From NCBI RefSeq assembly GCF_004028275.1, contig NZ_CP035033.1, positions 2,166,501-2,230,500 of the forward strand: DNA of 64,000 bases, in the 5' to 3' direction. This document shows positions 53,660 through 62,979 of this stretch, in pieces; the stretch's first letter is position 1; every line of letters begins with the position of its first letter. The stretch comes from Hydrogenovibrio thermophilus (lineage in GTDB: Bacteria; Pseudomonadota; Gammaproteobacteria; Thiomicrospirales; Thiomicrospiraceae). The notes beneath the pieces were generated by a model, which was given only the letters and a program-made list of their open reading frames with translations, searched no databases and was not told the DNA's origin. The position numbers and the translations under genes were made by a program.

Positions 53660-54862
53660 TTAAGGGTTATCCATGGCCTGTTGCGCCCAAGCCGAGGCTG
53701 ACAGCAGCAAATTGGCCAAATCGGAAATGCCGACTTCGCCATAACGAAGATTGGCGACGGTTTCTCCGGCACTTTCCAATTGTTTCAAGCACGACAGCGC
53801 TTCCCCCATCGGGCCACGATAATGAATCAAGGCCTCTTTCACTTCATCGGACAAAGGCATTTCGTCGAGAATTTCGGCAATCGGGGCGCGGAAAAACGCG
53901 CCCAGATTTGAGAAAAGGCCGACCAAAAAGAAAGTGTCGCGTTCACGGGCATGACCGGTTTTTTCAGCCAACTTTTCACAGAAATTAGCGCGCATCAGCG
54001 AGGTGGTCAAGAGTTCTTTCGGCGCATCTTCCAAATCGCCCAGCATCATCATATTGACCCAGAACTTCAAACGCTTCAGCCCCATGTATTTCAAGGCATC
54101 GGAAACCGACTCGACCTTGATGGGAATCATGGTCGCCGGATTGTTCACCGCCACCAATAACTTGTGCGTCAAGGCGACATCCTGGCTCAAAATGCCGGAC
54201 AGTTCTTCGAATTTGGTTTTGGGGTCGTTGATTTTGGACATCAACTGCAACAAGGTCAGCTTGTTGCCGGTCAATTTCTGACCGTTCATCACCACTGGAT
54301 TGGTGAAAAAGTAGCCCTGAAAATAATCGAAACCGATGCGTTTGAGATAATTGAACATCTCTTCGGTTTCCACCCGTTCCGCAATCACCTTGACGCCTTT
54401 TTCATGCAAATCCTGCAACATGGACTTCATTTTGACTTCGGAGTGAGCTTCGTTATCGATTTTGACGAAATCGCTAATCGAGGCCAACTTAACGCTGGAT
54501 TCATCATCGATAAAGTTATCCAGCGCAATGGCGGAACCTTCCAGCTTCAAGGCCTTCAAGCTTTTGAGAATCTCGACGTCCTTATTCACGTCGTTGGGGA
54601 TTTCCAACACGATGTTATGGTTCTGGTCGAAACTCGGCCATTTCGCTTTGGCAATCAACTCGCGCGGCAACTGCATCACCGCCGCATGAGAACCGACAAT
54701 CGACTGAAACCCGATTTCGGATTCGGTCTTTTCCAACAATTGTTCAGTGGCTTCAATGGTGGTTTGGTTGGGGTTCAGTCCTTGATGAAATTCCAGCTCA
54801 TACGCAAAGACTTTCATATTACGATCAAGAATCGGTTGGCGGCCAATAAAAACTTCTGACAT
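53660..54862 (-). CDS. HDOD protein with degenerate EAL domain (YuxH-like)
   Basis: A 400-residue signalling protein. The N-terminal EAL-type domain (FIGRQPILDRNMKVFAYEL) has AYELEF where catalytic EAL is expected, and the metal-binding residues seem incomplete, so phosphodiesterase activity is unlikely. The C-terminal half is an HDOD domain (ELSGILSQDVALTHKLLVAVNNP; FFLVGLFSNLGAFF). Such proteins relay signals without c-di-GMP hydrolysis. It is the fourth c-di-GMP-linked gene in the window, but is not near the others. Confidence 0.88.
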   Translation of the reverse strand: MSEVFIGRQPILDRNMKVFAYELEFHQGLNPNQTTIEATEQLLEKTESEIGFQSIVGSHAAVMQLPRELIAKAKWPSFDQNHNIVLEIPNDVNKDVEILKSLKALKLEGSAIALDNFIDDESSVKLASISDFVKIDNEAHSEVKMKSMLQDLHEKGVKVIAERVETEEMFNYLKRIGFDYFQGYFFTNPVVMNGQKLTGNKLTLLQLMSKINDPKTKFEELSGILSQDVALTHKLLVAVNNPATMIPIKVESVSDALKYMGLKRLKFWVNMMMLGDLEDAPKELLTTSLMRANFCEKLAEKTGHARERDTFFLVGLFSNLGAFFRAPIAEILDEMPLSDEVKEALIHYRGPMGEALSCLKQLESAGETVANLRYGEVGISDLANLLLSASAWAQQAMDNP

Positions 54863-55416
54863 GATTCATTCCTATTGCACTCAGAGTGACGCTTTCGTCG
54901 ACGACGATTGTTATGTTTGATACGTTTTCACGCGTACCTCAAACTTTAACGCCGAGCCAGAACGAACGCAAGCAAAAATGGTTGGGCCAATCCGAAAGTT
55001 GGGCCAAATCATCTGACTTTCCGCCAGGCCTGGTGGTTTCGGGAATGTGATCGGCAGATGAACATCTCGCCGCCGACATGGCCTTACAATGGCATTTGAA
55101 ATACATGCTTCCAAATACATTGGGCGTCGCCGCCCTGTCACAACGATTTACTGAAACCTAAGCGATGACCGTTAGAAATTCAATTTATAAAAATTTATTT
55201 CTGTATTCGCTAAAATTATAAAAACCGAATTGACGAAAAAGAGACCGACTATGGCATTTTCTTAAGGCATTTAGCGAACCTAAACAGACCCAGTGTCGGT
55301 CGACAGCCGGGCTGTCACCACTTATTTTGAACACACAACTTTTGAACCATATAACGGAAGCGCCTACTTCACGATCATACGGCGAACCCCATCTCTCTGA
55401 TCTTGGGCCATTGATT
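54863..55416. other. Intergenic region of about 550 bp
   Basis: Holds the palindrome at 55024, and an open frame of 36 codons (55051-55161) that resembles the end of a protein but lacks a recognised start. No RNA is identified. The remainder is A/T-richer toward the lipoprotein gene. Confidence 0.5.
55024..55033. repeat. CCAGGCCTGG palindrome, intergenic
   Basis: In the divergent gap, the only intergenic copy not near a stop codon. Flanks tttccg and tggtttc. Confidence 0.9.
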
Positions 55417-57048
55417 ATGACCGACATTCTAAAAATTAGCTTGCTGGGGGTTTTGTTATTCACCCTGACGTCTTGTGCAATCGCTCCCAAGCAAGCAACC
55501 GAAAGCAATGTCCAACTGGAACAGGAATTTAGGCCGTTATTTTTAAATTCCTCTCTCAAACACCCAATCCAAGCGGGGAAAGGCTTTTCCTATTATTTTT
55601 CCGAGAAAACATTAAACTCGCCAGAAAGCAGTGGATTTTTACCGTTAAGCGACCCGATGGATGCGTTTTCGGCCAGATTGTTTCTCATTGATAACGCCCG
55701 CGAGACAATCGATATTCAATATTATCTTTTTCACAATGGTGACACCACATCGATTCTGATTGATCACATTTTGCAGGCGGCGAACCGGGGCGTGAAAGTC
55801 CGAATATTGCTGGATGATTTGGACATCGCCAGCAAAGACAAAATCTTGTCGATGACCAATCTTCACCCCAATATTGAAATCAAACTGTTTAATCCAATTT
55901 ATTTTCGAAAAGTCCTGCGAAACTGGTCCCTGGTTTTTAATATGGATACGTTGGGGCGGCGCATGCATAACAAATCTCTGACCGCAGATGGTTTGGCGAC
56001 CATTATTGGCGGGCGCAATATTGGAGATGAATACTATGCCGCCGATGATGGTCGCTTGTTTCTAGACTTTGATTTGATGAGCGTCGGCCCTTTTGCGAAA
56101 GAGGTGGAATATCAATTTGATGTCTACTGGCAAAGTGATTGGGCGGTTGCCATTGATCAACTGGCCAAATATAAATTTGAAAGAGAAGACTTTAAAGAAA
56201 GTTTAGAGGCTTATGATTCATTATTGGAATCAAAAAACGTCCTCGAAACCAGACAAAAGCTGGCAAAGACTCCCTTTTCAAAACGCTTTCAGAAAACCGA
56301 AGGTTCCCATTATTTAGACGTCTTCTATGCTCGACCGAAATTTTACTTTGACCCGCCGAAAAAAGTCAGCGCGCAGATGGATCACAACAAAACCATCAGT
56401 GGTCAAATAGGTTCATCGATAAACGTTGAAAAAGAAATCATGATCGTTTCGCCTTACTTCATTCCTTCGCCTCAAACCATCAAGGATTTCGAACAGTGGA
56501 TCCGTCAAGGCATCAAAGTCACGGTCATTACCAATTCAATGGCTTCCACCGATGTCGCCGTGGTCTACAGCGGTTATCGTGAGTACAGAGATGCATTATT
56601 ACAAATGGGCGTTCATCTTTATGAGTTACGCCCTAGAGTCATTATCAATGAATACCCTCATTCGGTGAACCCTCGCGAACAGCATTTGTCTTTGCATACC
56701 AAATTAATGTTGATTGACGGGCGCTATCTCGTGGCCGGTTCGGCCAATATGGATCCAAGATCGAAACAGCTAAATACCGAATTGGTGGCCATCCTCGATC
56801 AGCCGGTACTGGCCCAACAAACCCAAACTCAAATAGAGAAAGTGCTCAATGGTCATTATGTTTACAAACTGGCTTGGGACCCGATTCCGGAAAGTGAAAA
56901 AGCCAATGCTTACGAAGACTATGGCGTAGCTTGGCATTATCTGGAGGATGGAAAACCCAAGGTGGCTTACCATTCCCCGGAAACCAGCCTCTGGCGCAAA
57001 TTCTCCGTCGGCTTTATGTCTTTGTTTCCAATAGAAGGCTTGTTATAA
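55417..57048 (+). CDS. Phospholipase-D/cardiolipin-synthase-like lipoprotein
   Basis: A 543-residue protein. The ATG at 55417 opens a lipoprotein signal peptide ending LTSC (lipid Cys at about residue 20), and the frame back to 55327 begins at TTG. Two HKD motifs are complete: MHNKSLTAD (about residues 217-225) and LHTKLMLID, each with a GGRN or GSAN-type follow-up. This matches the ClsC-like group, which builds cardiolipin or transfers phosphatidyl groups. The lipid anchor puts it in the envelope. Base composition is more A/T-rich than its neighbours, which suggests transfer. Confidence 0.88.
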   Translation: MTDILKISLLGVLLFTLTSCAIAPKQATESNVQLEQEFRPLFLNSSLKHPIQAGKGFSYYFSEKTLNSPESSGFLPLSDPMDAFSARLFLIDNARETIDIQYYLFHNGDTTSILIDHILQAANRGVKVRILLDDLDIASKDKILSMTNLHPNIEIKLFNPIYFRKVLRNWSLVFNMDTLGRRMHNKSLTADGLATIIGGRNIGDEYYAADDGRLFLDFDLMSVGPFAKEVEYQFDVYWQSDWAVAIDQLAKYKFEREDFKESLEAYDSLLESKNVLETRQKLAKTPFSKRFQKTEGSHYLDVFYARPKFYFDPPKKVSAQMDHNKTISGQIGSSINVEKEIMIVSPYFIPSPQTIKDFEQWIRQGIKVTVITNSMASTDVAVVYSGYREYRDALLQMGVHLYELRPRVIINEYPHSVNPREQHLSLHTKLMLIDGRYLVAGSANMDPRSKQLNTELVAILDQPVLAQQTQTQIEKVLNGHYVYKLAWDPIPESEKANAYEDYGVAWHYLEDGKPKVAYHSPETSLWRKFSVGFMSLFPIEGLL

Positions 57049-57156
57049 ACGCCTGAAAAGTCAAAAATTTTACCGTTCTGGCCACTCTGTCCACGACAGC
57101 ACACGGAGTCTAATGCGCCTCATCGGCTTCATGCGTTCCATCGGTCACCGTTTTAG

Positions 57157-57166
57157 CCAGGCCTGG
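57157..57166. repeat. CCAGGCCTGG palindrome, intergenic
   Basis: In the convergent gap, 18 bp after the dihydroorotase stop. Flanks ttttag and tgaaaat. Confidence 0.9.
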
Positions 57167-57184
57167 TGAAAATGCGGATTCCGC

Positions 57185-58519
57185 TTAACGGGTAAATGTC
57201 AGGCGTTGTCCTGGCGTAAACTCGGCGAATTTGCCTTGGTGGTATTTCAGTTCGCCATTAACGATGGTGCTCATCACCGACGATTTGAAGGTGTGGCCTT
57301 CCCAAGGCGACCAACCGCATTGGTAGAGATTATTTTCTCGGGTGTCGGTATGCGGACGGTTCATGTCCACCAACACCAAATCGGCGGCATACCCTTCACG
57401 GATAAAGCCGCGCTTTTCAATCTGGTAACGGATGGCGACGTTGTGCGAGGTTTTCTGCACCACGGTTTCCAAATCGAACACCCCGTCATGCACCATATCC
57501 AGTAACGCCGTCAGCGATTGCTGCACCTGTGGCAAACCGGCCGGCGTGCCGAAGTAGGAGTCACTTTGTTTTTCTTCCCAGGTGTGCGGCGCATGGTCGG
57601 TGGCAATGATGTCGATCCGCCCTTCTTTCACCGCTTGGCGAATGGCATCACGATCGGACTGTTGTTTGATGGCCGGGTTACATTTGATCAAACCGCCTTT
57701 TTCCGCGTAATCGTCGGCGGTAAACCACAAATGATGCACACAGGCTTCGGCGGTGATTTTTTTGCCTTCGACTGGCCCCGGGGCAAACAACGCCATTTCT
57801 TCGGCGGTGGTCAAATGCAGAATGTGCAAATCGGCCCCGGTTTTCTTCGCCAAATCCACCGCAAAAGACGACGACTTATAGCACGCCTCCCGACAGCGAA
57901 TATCCGGATGGTATTGCATCGGAATCGCATCACCGTATTTTTCGCGATACAGGGCTTCCTGTTCTTTAATCATCGGCGTGTCTTCGCAATGTGTGGTAAT
58001 CAAGGTCGGGCTGTGGGTGAAAATATCGGTCAACGCCTGCTCACGATCCACCAGCATGTTCCCGGTGGACGCTCCCATGAAAATCTTCACCCCGCAGGTC
58101 GCGTTCGGATCCAGTGCTTTGACTTCTTCGATGTTGTCGTTGGTGGCGCCCAGATAAAACGAGTGATTGGCCCAAGCGGTTTTGGCGGCCAGTTCATACT
58201 TGGCTTCCAAATTTTCCAACGTGGTGGTGGTCGGTTTCACGTTCGGCATGTCCATAAAGGTCGTTGTACCGCCCGCGATCGCCGCTTTCGATTCAGTCGC
58301 AATACTGCCTTTGGCCGGGAACCCAGGGTCGCGAAAATGCACTTGGTCATCGATAAACCCAGGCAATAAATGTTGGCCGGCCGCGTCGATGGTCACGTCC
58401 GCCGCCACCGACAACTGCGGTGCGATTTGCGCAATCACGCCATCTTGAATAAACACATCGGCTTCAAAAATTCGGCCTTCGTTAACGATTTTGGCTTGGG
58501 TAATCAATAAACTTTTCAT
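57185..58519 (-). CDS. pyrC: Dihydroorotase, long type
   Basis: A 444-residue amidohydrolase for dihydroorotate formation. LLPGFIDDQVHFRDPG begins the metal site; the usual first His of HxH is Gln59, with His61 retained. CGVKIFMGASTGN holds Lys145, the expected carboxylated lysine. TTHCEDTP, HILHLTTAEE and IATDHAPHTWEEK supply the other ligands. This DQVHF version occurs in a known subgroup, so it is likely active, but a hydantoinase-like role is possible. It lies alone, convergent with the lipoprotein gene. Confidence 0.88.
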   Translation of the reverse strand: MKSLLITQAKIVNEGRIFEADVFIQDGVIAQIAPQLSVAADVTIDAAGQHLLPGFIDDQVHFRDPGFPAKGSIATESKAAIAGGTTTFMDMPNVKPTTTTLENLEAKYELAAKTAWANHSFYLGATNDNIEEVKALDPNATCGVKIFMGASTGNMLVDREQALTDIFTHSPTLITTHCEDTPMIKEQEALYREKYGDAIPMQYHPDIRCREACYKSSSFAVDLAKKTGADLHILHLTTAEEMALFAPGPVEGKKITAEACVHHLWFTADDYAEKGGLIKCNPAIKQQSDRDAIRQAVKEGRIDIIATDHAPHTWEEKQSDSYFGTPAGLPQVQQSLTALLDMVHDGVFDLETVVQKTSHNVAIRYQIEKRGFIREGYAADLVLVDMNRPHTDTRENNLYQCGWSPWEGHTFKSSVMSTIVNGELKYHQGKFAEFTPGQRLTFTR

Positions 58520-58687
58520 AAAACGGACTCTTGTATTGCAATGCGAATAACATCATTTTAAACCCTTGAACCGATTTGCACAGCGAAAACCCATGAAATT
58601 TTCATATCCTGACAAAATCATCTTCACGCAACCGTGAATGTGATAAAGTAACACTTTCTATTTTCAACCGAGAAAACCGCTTCCGTC

Positions 58688-58996
58688 ATGAACCCGTTCA
58701 AATGGCTTGTCATTCTGCCGATTCGCTTTTACCAGCTATTCATCAGTCCATTACTGGGGCCACGCTGTCGCTTTTATCCGAGCTGTTCCCACTACACCAT
58801 TGAAGCGATACAACAACACGGTGTCTTGTGTGGATTATGGCTGGGCGTCAAACGGGTCTCCAAATGCCATCCCGGCAACCCTGGCGGTGTTGACCCGGTG
58901 CCGGAATGCGGTTGCTCGCATCATGACAAGAAGGCTTCGACCGCCGACAAGCCCCCGACTTCCGTATCTGAGTCCGAAGACCGTTCGAAAGACTGA
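58688..58996 (+). CDS. yidD: Membrane protein insertion factor YidD
   Basis: A 102-residue protein. The signature [29 protein letters not shown] and [15 protein letters not shown] is that of YidD, which helps YidC insert membrane proteins. The C-terminal ~30 residues are a variable tail. Usually the gene sits between rnpA and yidC; here it is isolated upstream of ppk. Confidence 0.95.
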   Translation: MNPFKWLVILPIRFYQLFISPLLGPRCRFYPSCSHYTIEAIQQHGVLCGLWLGVKRVSKCHPGNPGGVDPVPECGCSHHDKKASTADKPPTSVSESEDRSKD

Positions 58997-59109
58997 GCGC
59001 AAATTTCATTTTATCGTCATCTAGCGGCTCTATACTGCCTGTCACGAACGGCTGTCTTTGCAACGCCACACCGAATCCCTCTTGTAAATCGGCCTAGAAA
59101 GAGGAAAAT

Positions 59110-61281
59110 ATGAAGGTTGGCACTCGGCCAGCTGCACAGTCGACCATAACAACAATATCAGAGGACGCCATGGAAACCGAAACGACGATTGACACCCCCT
59201 ACATCAACCAAGAACGAAGCTTACTCGAGTTTAACCGTCGCGTTTTGGCCCAAGCGAAAAACCCCGACATTCCATTGTTGGAACGCTTGAAATTTCTATG
59301 TATTTCCAGCAGCAACATGGATGAATTCTTTGAGGTGCGCCTAGCCAGTCTGTATGAGTTGTGCAAAGATCCGTCCGCACGCACCCAACCCGACAACCTG
59401 ACGCCGCACGACGCCATTGAGGTGTTGTCGGACGTGGCCCACGAATTGGTGGACGACCAATACCACACCCTTAATAACATTCTGATTCCCGAACTGGAAA
59501 AAGAAGGGGTTCGTTTTCTGCGCCGCAACCACTGGACCGACCAACAAAAAGAATGGATCCGTAACTATTTCATCAAATCCTTACAGCCGGTGATGAGTCC
59601 GATGGGGTTAGATCCGTCACACCCTTTCCCGAGACTGCTGAACAAGAGTTTGAACTTCATCGTCTCGTTGGAAGGCAAAGACGCTTTCGGACGCTCCAAC
59701 GGTTTAGCCATCGTACAGGTACCGCGTTCCTTGCCGCGCATCATCAAACTGCCGCCGGAAGCCACCGACGGTTCGAACGATTTCGTTTTCCTATCATCCG
59801 TGTTGCACTCCAACGTCTCCAACCTCTTTCCGGGTATGACCGTGACCGGCTGTCACCAATTTCGTATCACCCGTAACACCAATTTGTTCATCGACGAAGA
59901 GGAAGTGGACGACATTATGAGCGCACTGGAAGGCGAACTGAGCAGCCGTCAATACGGCGGCGCCATTCGTCTGGAGGTCTCCGACAAGTGTCCGAAAAAC
60001 ATGTACGAATACCTGATGGACCGCTTCAACCTGAACGAAGAACAACTCTATCAGGTCAACGGTCCGGTGAACCTGCACCGCCTCAACGCCGTGCCGGATT
60101 TGGCCAAACGACCAGACCTGCTGTTCGAACCTTATTCACCGAGACAGTTGACGGTCAAGGAAGCCAAACAAGGCGCGTTCAAACTCTTTACCCGCAACAA
60201 GGCGCCGCAAACCCTGTTTGACCAAATTCAACAGCGCGACATCCTGTTGCACCACCCGTACGATTCTTTCACGCCGGTCATCGAGTTCCTGCAACAGGCC
60301 GCCAAGGACCCGAACGTACTAGCGATTCGCATGACCCTTTACCGAACCGGTGAAAAATCGGCGATTATCGACGCCTTGGAAAAAGCCGCCAAAAACGGCA
60401 AGGAAGTCACCGCCGTGGTAGAACTGCGTGCCCGCTTCGACGAGGACAACAACATCATCCAGGCCAACCGCCTGCAGGATGCCGGGGTCAATGTGGTTTA
60501 CGGCGTGGTCGGTTACAAGACCCACGCCAAGATGATTCTGGTGGTGCGCCGCGAAGGCGAGCATTTACGCCATTACGTCCATCTCGGCACCGGTAACTAT
60601 CACCACATCACCACACGTTTCTACACCGATTTCGGATTGTTTTCCGCCCACCCGGAAATGGGACGTGATGTCTCAAAAATCTTCCAACAACTGACCAGTT
60701 TGGGCGACACCAAAAACTTGCAGGTGCTGTTGCAGTCCCCGTTCACCTTACAGAGCGGCATGGTTGAACGCATTCAACGCGAAGCGGAAAACGCCCGGCA
60801 GGGCAAACCGGCGCGCATCATTGCCAAAATGAACGGTTTGCAGGAACAAGGCATGATTGACGCTCTCTACGAAGCGTCTCAGGCCGGCGTGGAAATCGAC
60901 TTAATCGTGCGCGGCATTTGCAGCTTACGCCCCGGCGTGCCGGGCTTATCGGAAAACGTTCGGGTCACCAGCATCATCGGTCGTTTCCTGGAACACCACC
61001 GCGTCTATTACTTCGAAAACAGCCAGGGCGAGCCGGAACTTTTCTGTTCCAGTGCCGATTGGATGCGCCGCAACCTCTTCTCGCGCGTGGAAACCTGCTT
61101 CCCGATTCTGGACAAAAAACACTTCCAGCAAGTCTATACCGAAGGGTTGGCCATTTACCTAAACGACAACACCGGCGCTTGGCAACTGCAAGCCGATGGC
61201 TCCTACACTCAAAAAGCCCCGGCCGACGGCGAAGAACCCTTCAACGCCCAGCGCTGGCTGATTGAAAAATATTCCAGCTAA
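59110..61281 (+). CDS. ppk1: Polyphosphate kinase
   Basis: A 723-residue enzyme that extends polyphosphate from ATP. YINQERSLLEFNRRVLAQA and SSSNMDEFFEVR are the N-terminal marks, YKTHAKMILV includes the phosphorylated histidine, and VHLGTGNYH and CSADWMRRNLFSRVE lie in the two C-terminal domains. The start is at 59110 (AGAGGAAAA) or at 59170 (AGAGGACG); both have ribosome sites. The exopolyphosphatase gene follows 175 bp later. Confidence 0.96.
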   Translation: MKVGTRPAAQSTITTISEDAMETETTIDTPYINQERSLLEFNRRVLAQAKNPDIPLLERLKFLCISSSNMDEFFEVRLASLYELCKDPSARTQPDNLTPHDAIEVLSDVAHELVDDQYHTLNNILIPELEKEGVRFLRRNHWTDQQKEWIRNYFIKSLQPVMSPMGLDPSHPFPRLLNKSLNFIVSLEGKDAFGRSNGLAIVQVPRSLPRIIKLPPEATDGSNDFVFLSSVLHSNVSNLFPGMTVTGCHQFRITRNTNLFIDEEEVDDIMSALEGELSSRQYGGAIRLEVSDKCPKNMYEYLMDRFNLNEEQLYQVNGPVNLHRLNAVPDLAKRPDLLFEPYSPRQLTVKEAKQGAFKLFTRNKAPQTLFDQIQQRDILLHHPYDSFTPVIEFLQQAAKDPNVLAIRMTLYRTGEKSAIIDALEKAAKNGKEVTAVVELRARFDEDNNIIQANRLQDAGVNVVYGVVGYKTHAKMILVVRREGEHLRHYVHLGTGNYHHITTRFYTDFGLFSAHPEMGRDVSKIFQQLTSLGDTKNLQVLLQSPFTLQSGMVERIQREAENARQGKPARIIAKMNGLQEQGMIDALYEASQAGVEIDLIVRGICSLRPGVPGLSENVRVTSIIGRFLEHHRVYYFENSQGEPELFCSSADWMRRNLFSRVETCFPILDKKHFQQVYTEGLAIYLNDNTGAWQLQADGSYTQKAPADGEEPFNAQRWLIEKYSS

Positions 61282-61456
61282 AACGATTGCCCGACCATTA
61301 ACCGACTAAGCGCCGATGGTCAGTCGGCGTGGTTCATCGTTTGCGAATCATCCATTTTCACAGTAAGCTGTAACAGACAGGTCAGGGACGGCCGATTTTC
61401 ATTTTCGCCAAAAGCGAGTAAACTATGCCCCTTTTTCGCCAACTCAGTAGCTTAAA

Positions 61457-62971
61457 ATGACAGAAACGACCGCCGAACCGAATCAAAATATCTACGCCGC
61501 CATCGACCTCGGCTCCAACAGTTTCCACATGGTCATCGCTCGCGAAGTCCACGGTCAGCTACAGATCATCGACAAGCATAAAGAGATGATTCGGTTGCGG
61601 TCAGGCCTGGACAAAAAAGGTTATTTGACCCCACAAGCCTTTCAAAACGGCATCGAATGTCTGGAACGTTTCGGCCAGTTGATTAAAAACATTCCGTCCC
61701 ACCAAGTCCGCGCCGTCGGCACCAATACCCTGCGCAACGCCAAGAACAGCCATGAGTTTCTCAGCCAGGCACGACAAGCCCTTGGCCACAGCATCCAAAT
61801 CATCGCCGGACAGGAAGAGGCCCGCCTGATTTACCTCGGCGTGGCGCACGGTCTGCCGCAAAACGACGAGCAACGCCTGGTGATGGACATCGGCGGCGGC
61901 AGTACCGAATACATCATTGGTCAGAACTTCACCTACAGTCACCTCACCAGCACCGAAATGGGCTGCGTCAGCATCACCCAAAAGTTCTTTTCCAAGGAAG
62001 ACATTACGGAAAAACGCATGAACAAAGCGATTTCCGCCTGCCGTCAAATCATCCGCCCGCACCTGTTGAAACTGACACGCCTTGGCTGGGACTGCGCTCT
62101 GGGCGCTTCCGGCACCATCAAGGCCATCGGCACCATCCTGAAAGACAATGACTGGAGCCCTTCCGGTATCACCTTAGACGGCATGTACCAGTTGCGGGAC
62201 GCGATGATTGCCTCGGATTCGCTGGCCACTTCCGGCATTCAAGGCTTGAAAGACGAACGGGTGCCAGTGTTGCCGGGCGGCTTGGCGATTCTCATCGCCA
62301 CCTTTGAGGAACTGAAAATCGATCAGATGCAGGTGTCTTCCAACGCCTTGCGCGAAGGCCTGATATTCGACACCCTTGGCCGCCTGTTCGCGGAAGACGT
62401 GCGCGAAACCAGTGTCGCCGCCGCCCAGGCCTGGTTAAAAATCGACTTACAACAGGCCAACGCCATCGCCCGTACCAGCGAGATGCTGTACAAACAGGCC
62501 CACAACAGTTGGCAATTGCACGACGGCGATTACAGTTATGAAAAGTTATTGAACTGGGCGGCGCGCCTGCACGAAGCCGGCATGGCGCTGAGCTACAAGC
62601 GTTACCGTCATCACAGTGCCTATTTGATTGAAAATTCCGAATTGGCGGGTTTCACCCAGGAAGAAAAGCAGATGCTGTCGGCCATGTTATTGAACCATCG
62701 CGGCAAGTTCGTGCCGGATGTCTACGACAAGTTCGATGCGCCACACAACAACAAACTCAAATACCTGACCGTCTTGCTGCGCTTGGCGGTGCGTATTCAC
62801 CGCGGGCGTGAAACCGACATTCCGGACATTCTGCTCTACATTGAAGACGAGCGCAGCATTCGCCTGCAATTCGAAAACGACTGGCTGCCGGAACACCCAC
62901 TCACCCAGCTTGACTTGGATGTCGAAGCCGGGCGTTTGGCCGCCGCCGGTTTTGAACTGACGTATCAGTAG
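61457..62971 (+). CDS. ppx: Exopolyphosphatase / pppGpp phosphatase family
   Basis: A 504-residue Ppx/GppA protein. AAIDLGSNSFHMVIA and VMDIGGGSTEYIIG are the two phosphate-binding loops of the actin-like fold, GCVSITQKFF and LGASGTIKAIG follow, and a C-terminal HD-like helical domain (LNWAARLHEAGMALS) completes it. It should hydrolyse the ends of polyphosphate or pppGpp. It pairs with ppk1 upstream. It converges with the next gene with 8 bp between stops. Confidence 0.94.
   Translation: MTETTAEPNQNIYAAIDLGSNSFHMVIAREVHGQLQIIDKHKEMIRLRSGLDKKGYLTPQAFQNGIECLERFGQLIKNIPSHQVRAVGTNTLRNAKNSHEFLSQARQALGHSIQIIAGQEEARLIYLGVAHGLPQNDEQRLVMDIGGGSTEYIIGQNFTYSHLTSTEMGCVSITQKFFSKEDITEKRMNKAISACRQIIRPHLLKLTRLGWDCALGASGTIKAIGTILKDNDWSPSGITLDGMYQLRDAMIASDSLATSGIQGLKDERVPVLPGGLAILIATFEELKIDQMQVSSNALREGLIFDTLGRLFAEDVRETSVAAAQAWLKIDLQQANAIARTSEMLYKQAHNSWQLHDGDYSYEKLLNWAARLHEAGMALSYKRYRHHSAYLIENSELAGFTQEEKQMLSAMLLNHRGKFVPDVYDKFDAPHNNKLKYLTVLLRLAVRIHRGRETDIPDILLYIEDERSIRLQFENDWLPEHPLTQLDLDVEAGRLAAAGFELTYQ
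62425..62434. repeat. CCAGGCCTGG palindrome, coding
   Basis: Inside ppx, read as Q-A-W. Right flank ttaaaaat. Confidence 0.9.
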
Positions 62972-62979
62972 AATCGCAA

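Noticed and set aside
54911-55141. 76-codon minus-strand frame in the gap before the lipoprotein gene
   Set aside because: No ribosome site and an atypical composition; it overlaps the palindrome and shows no family feature.
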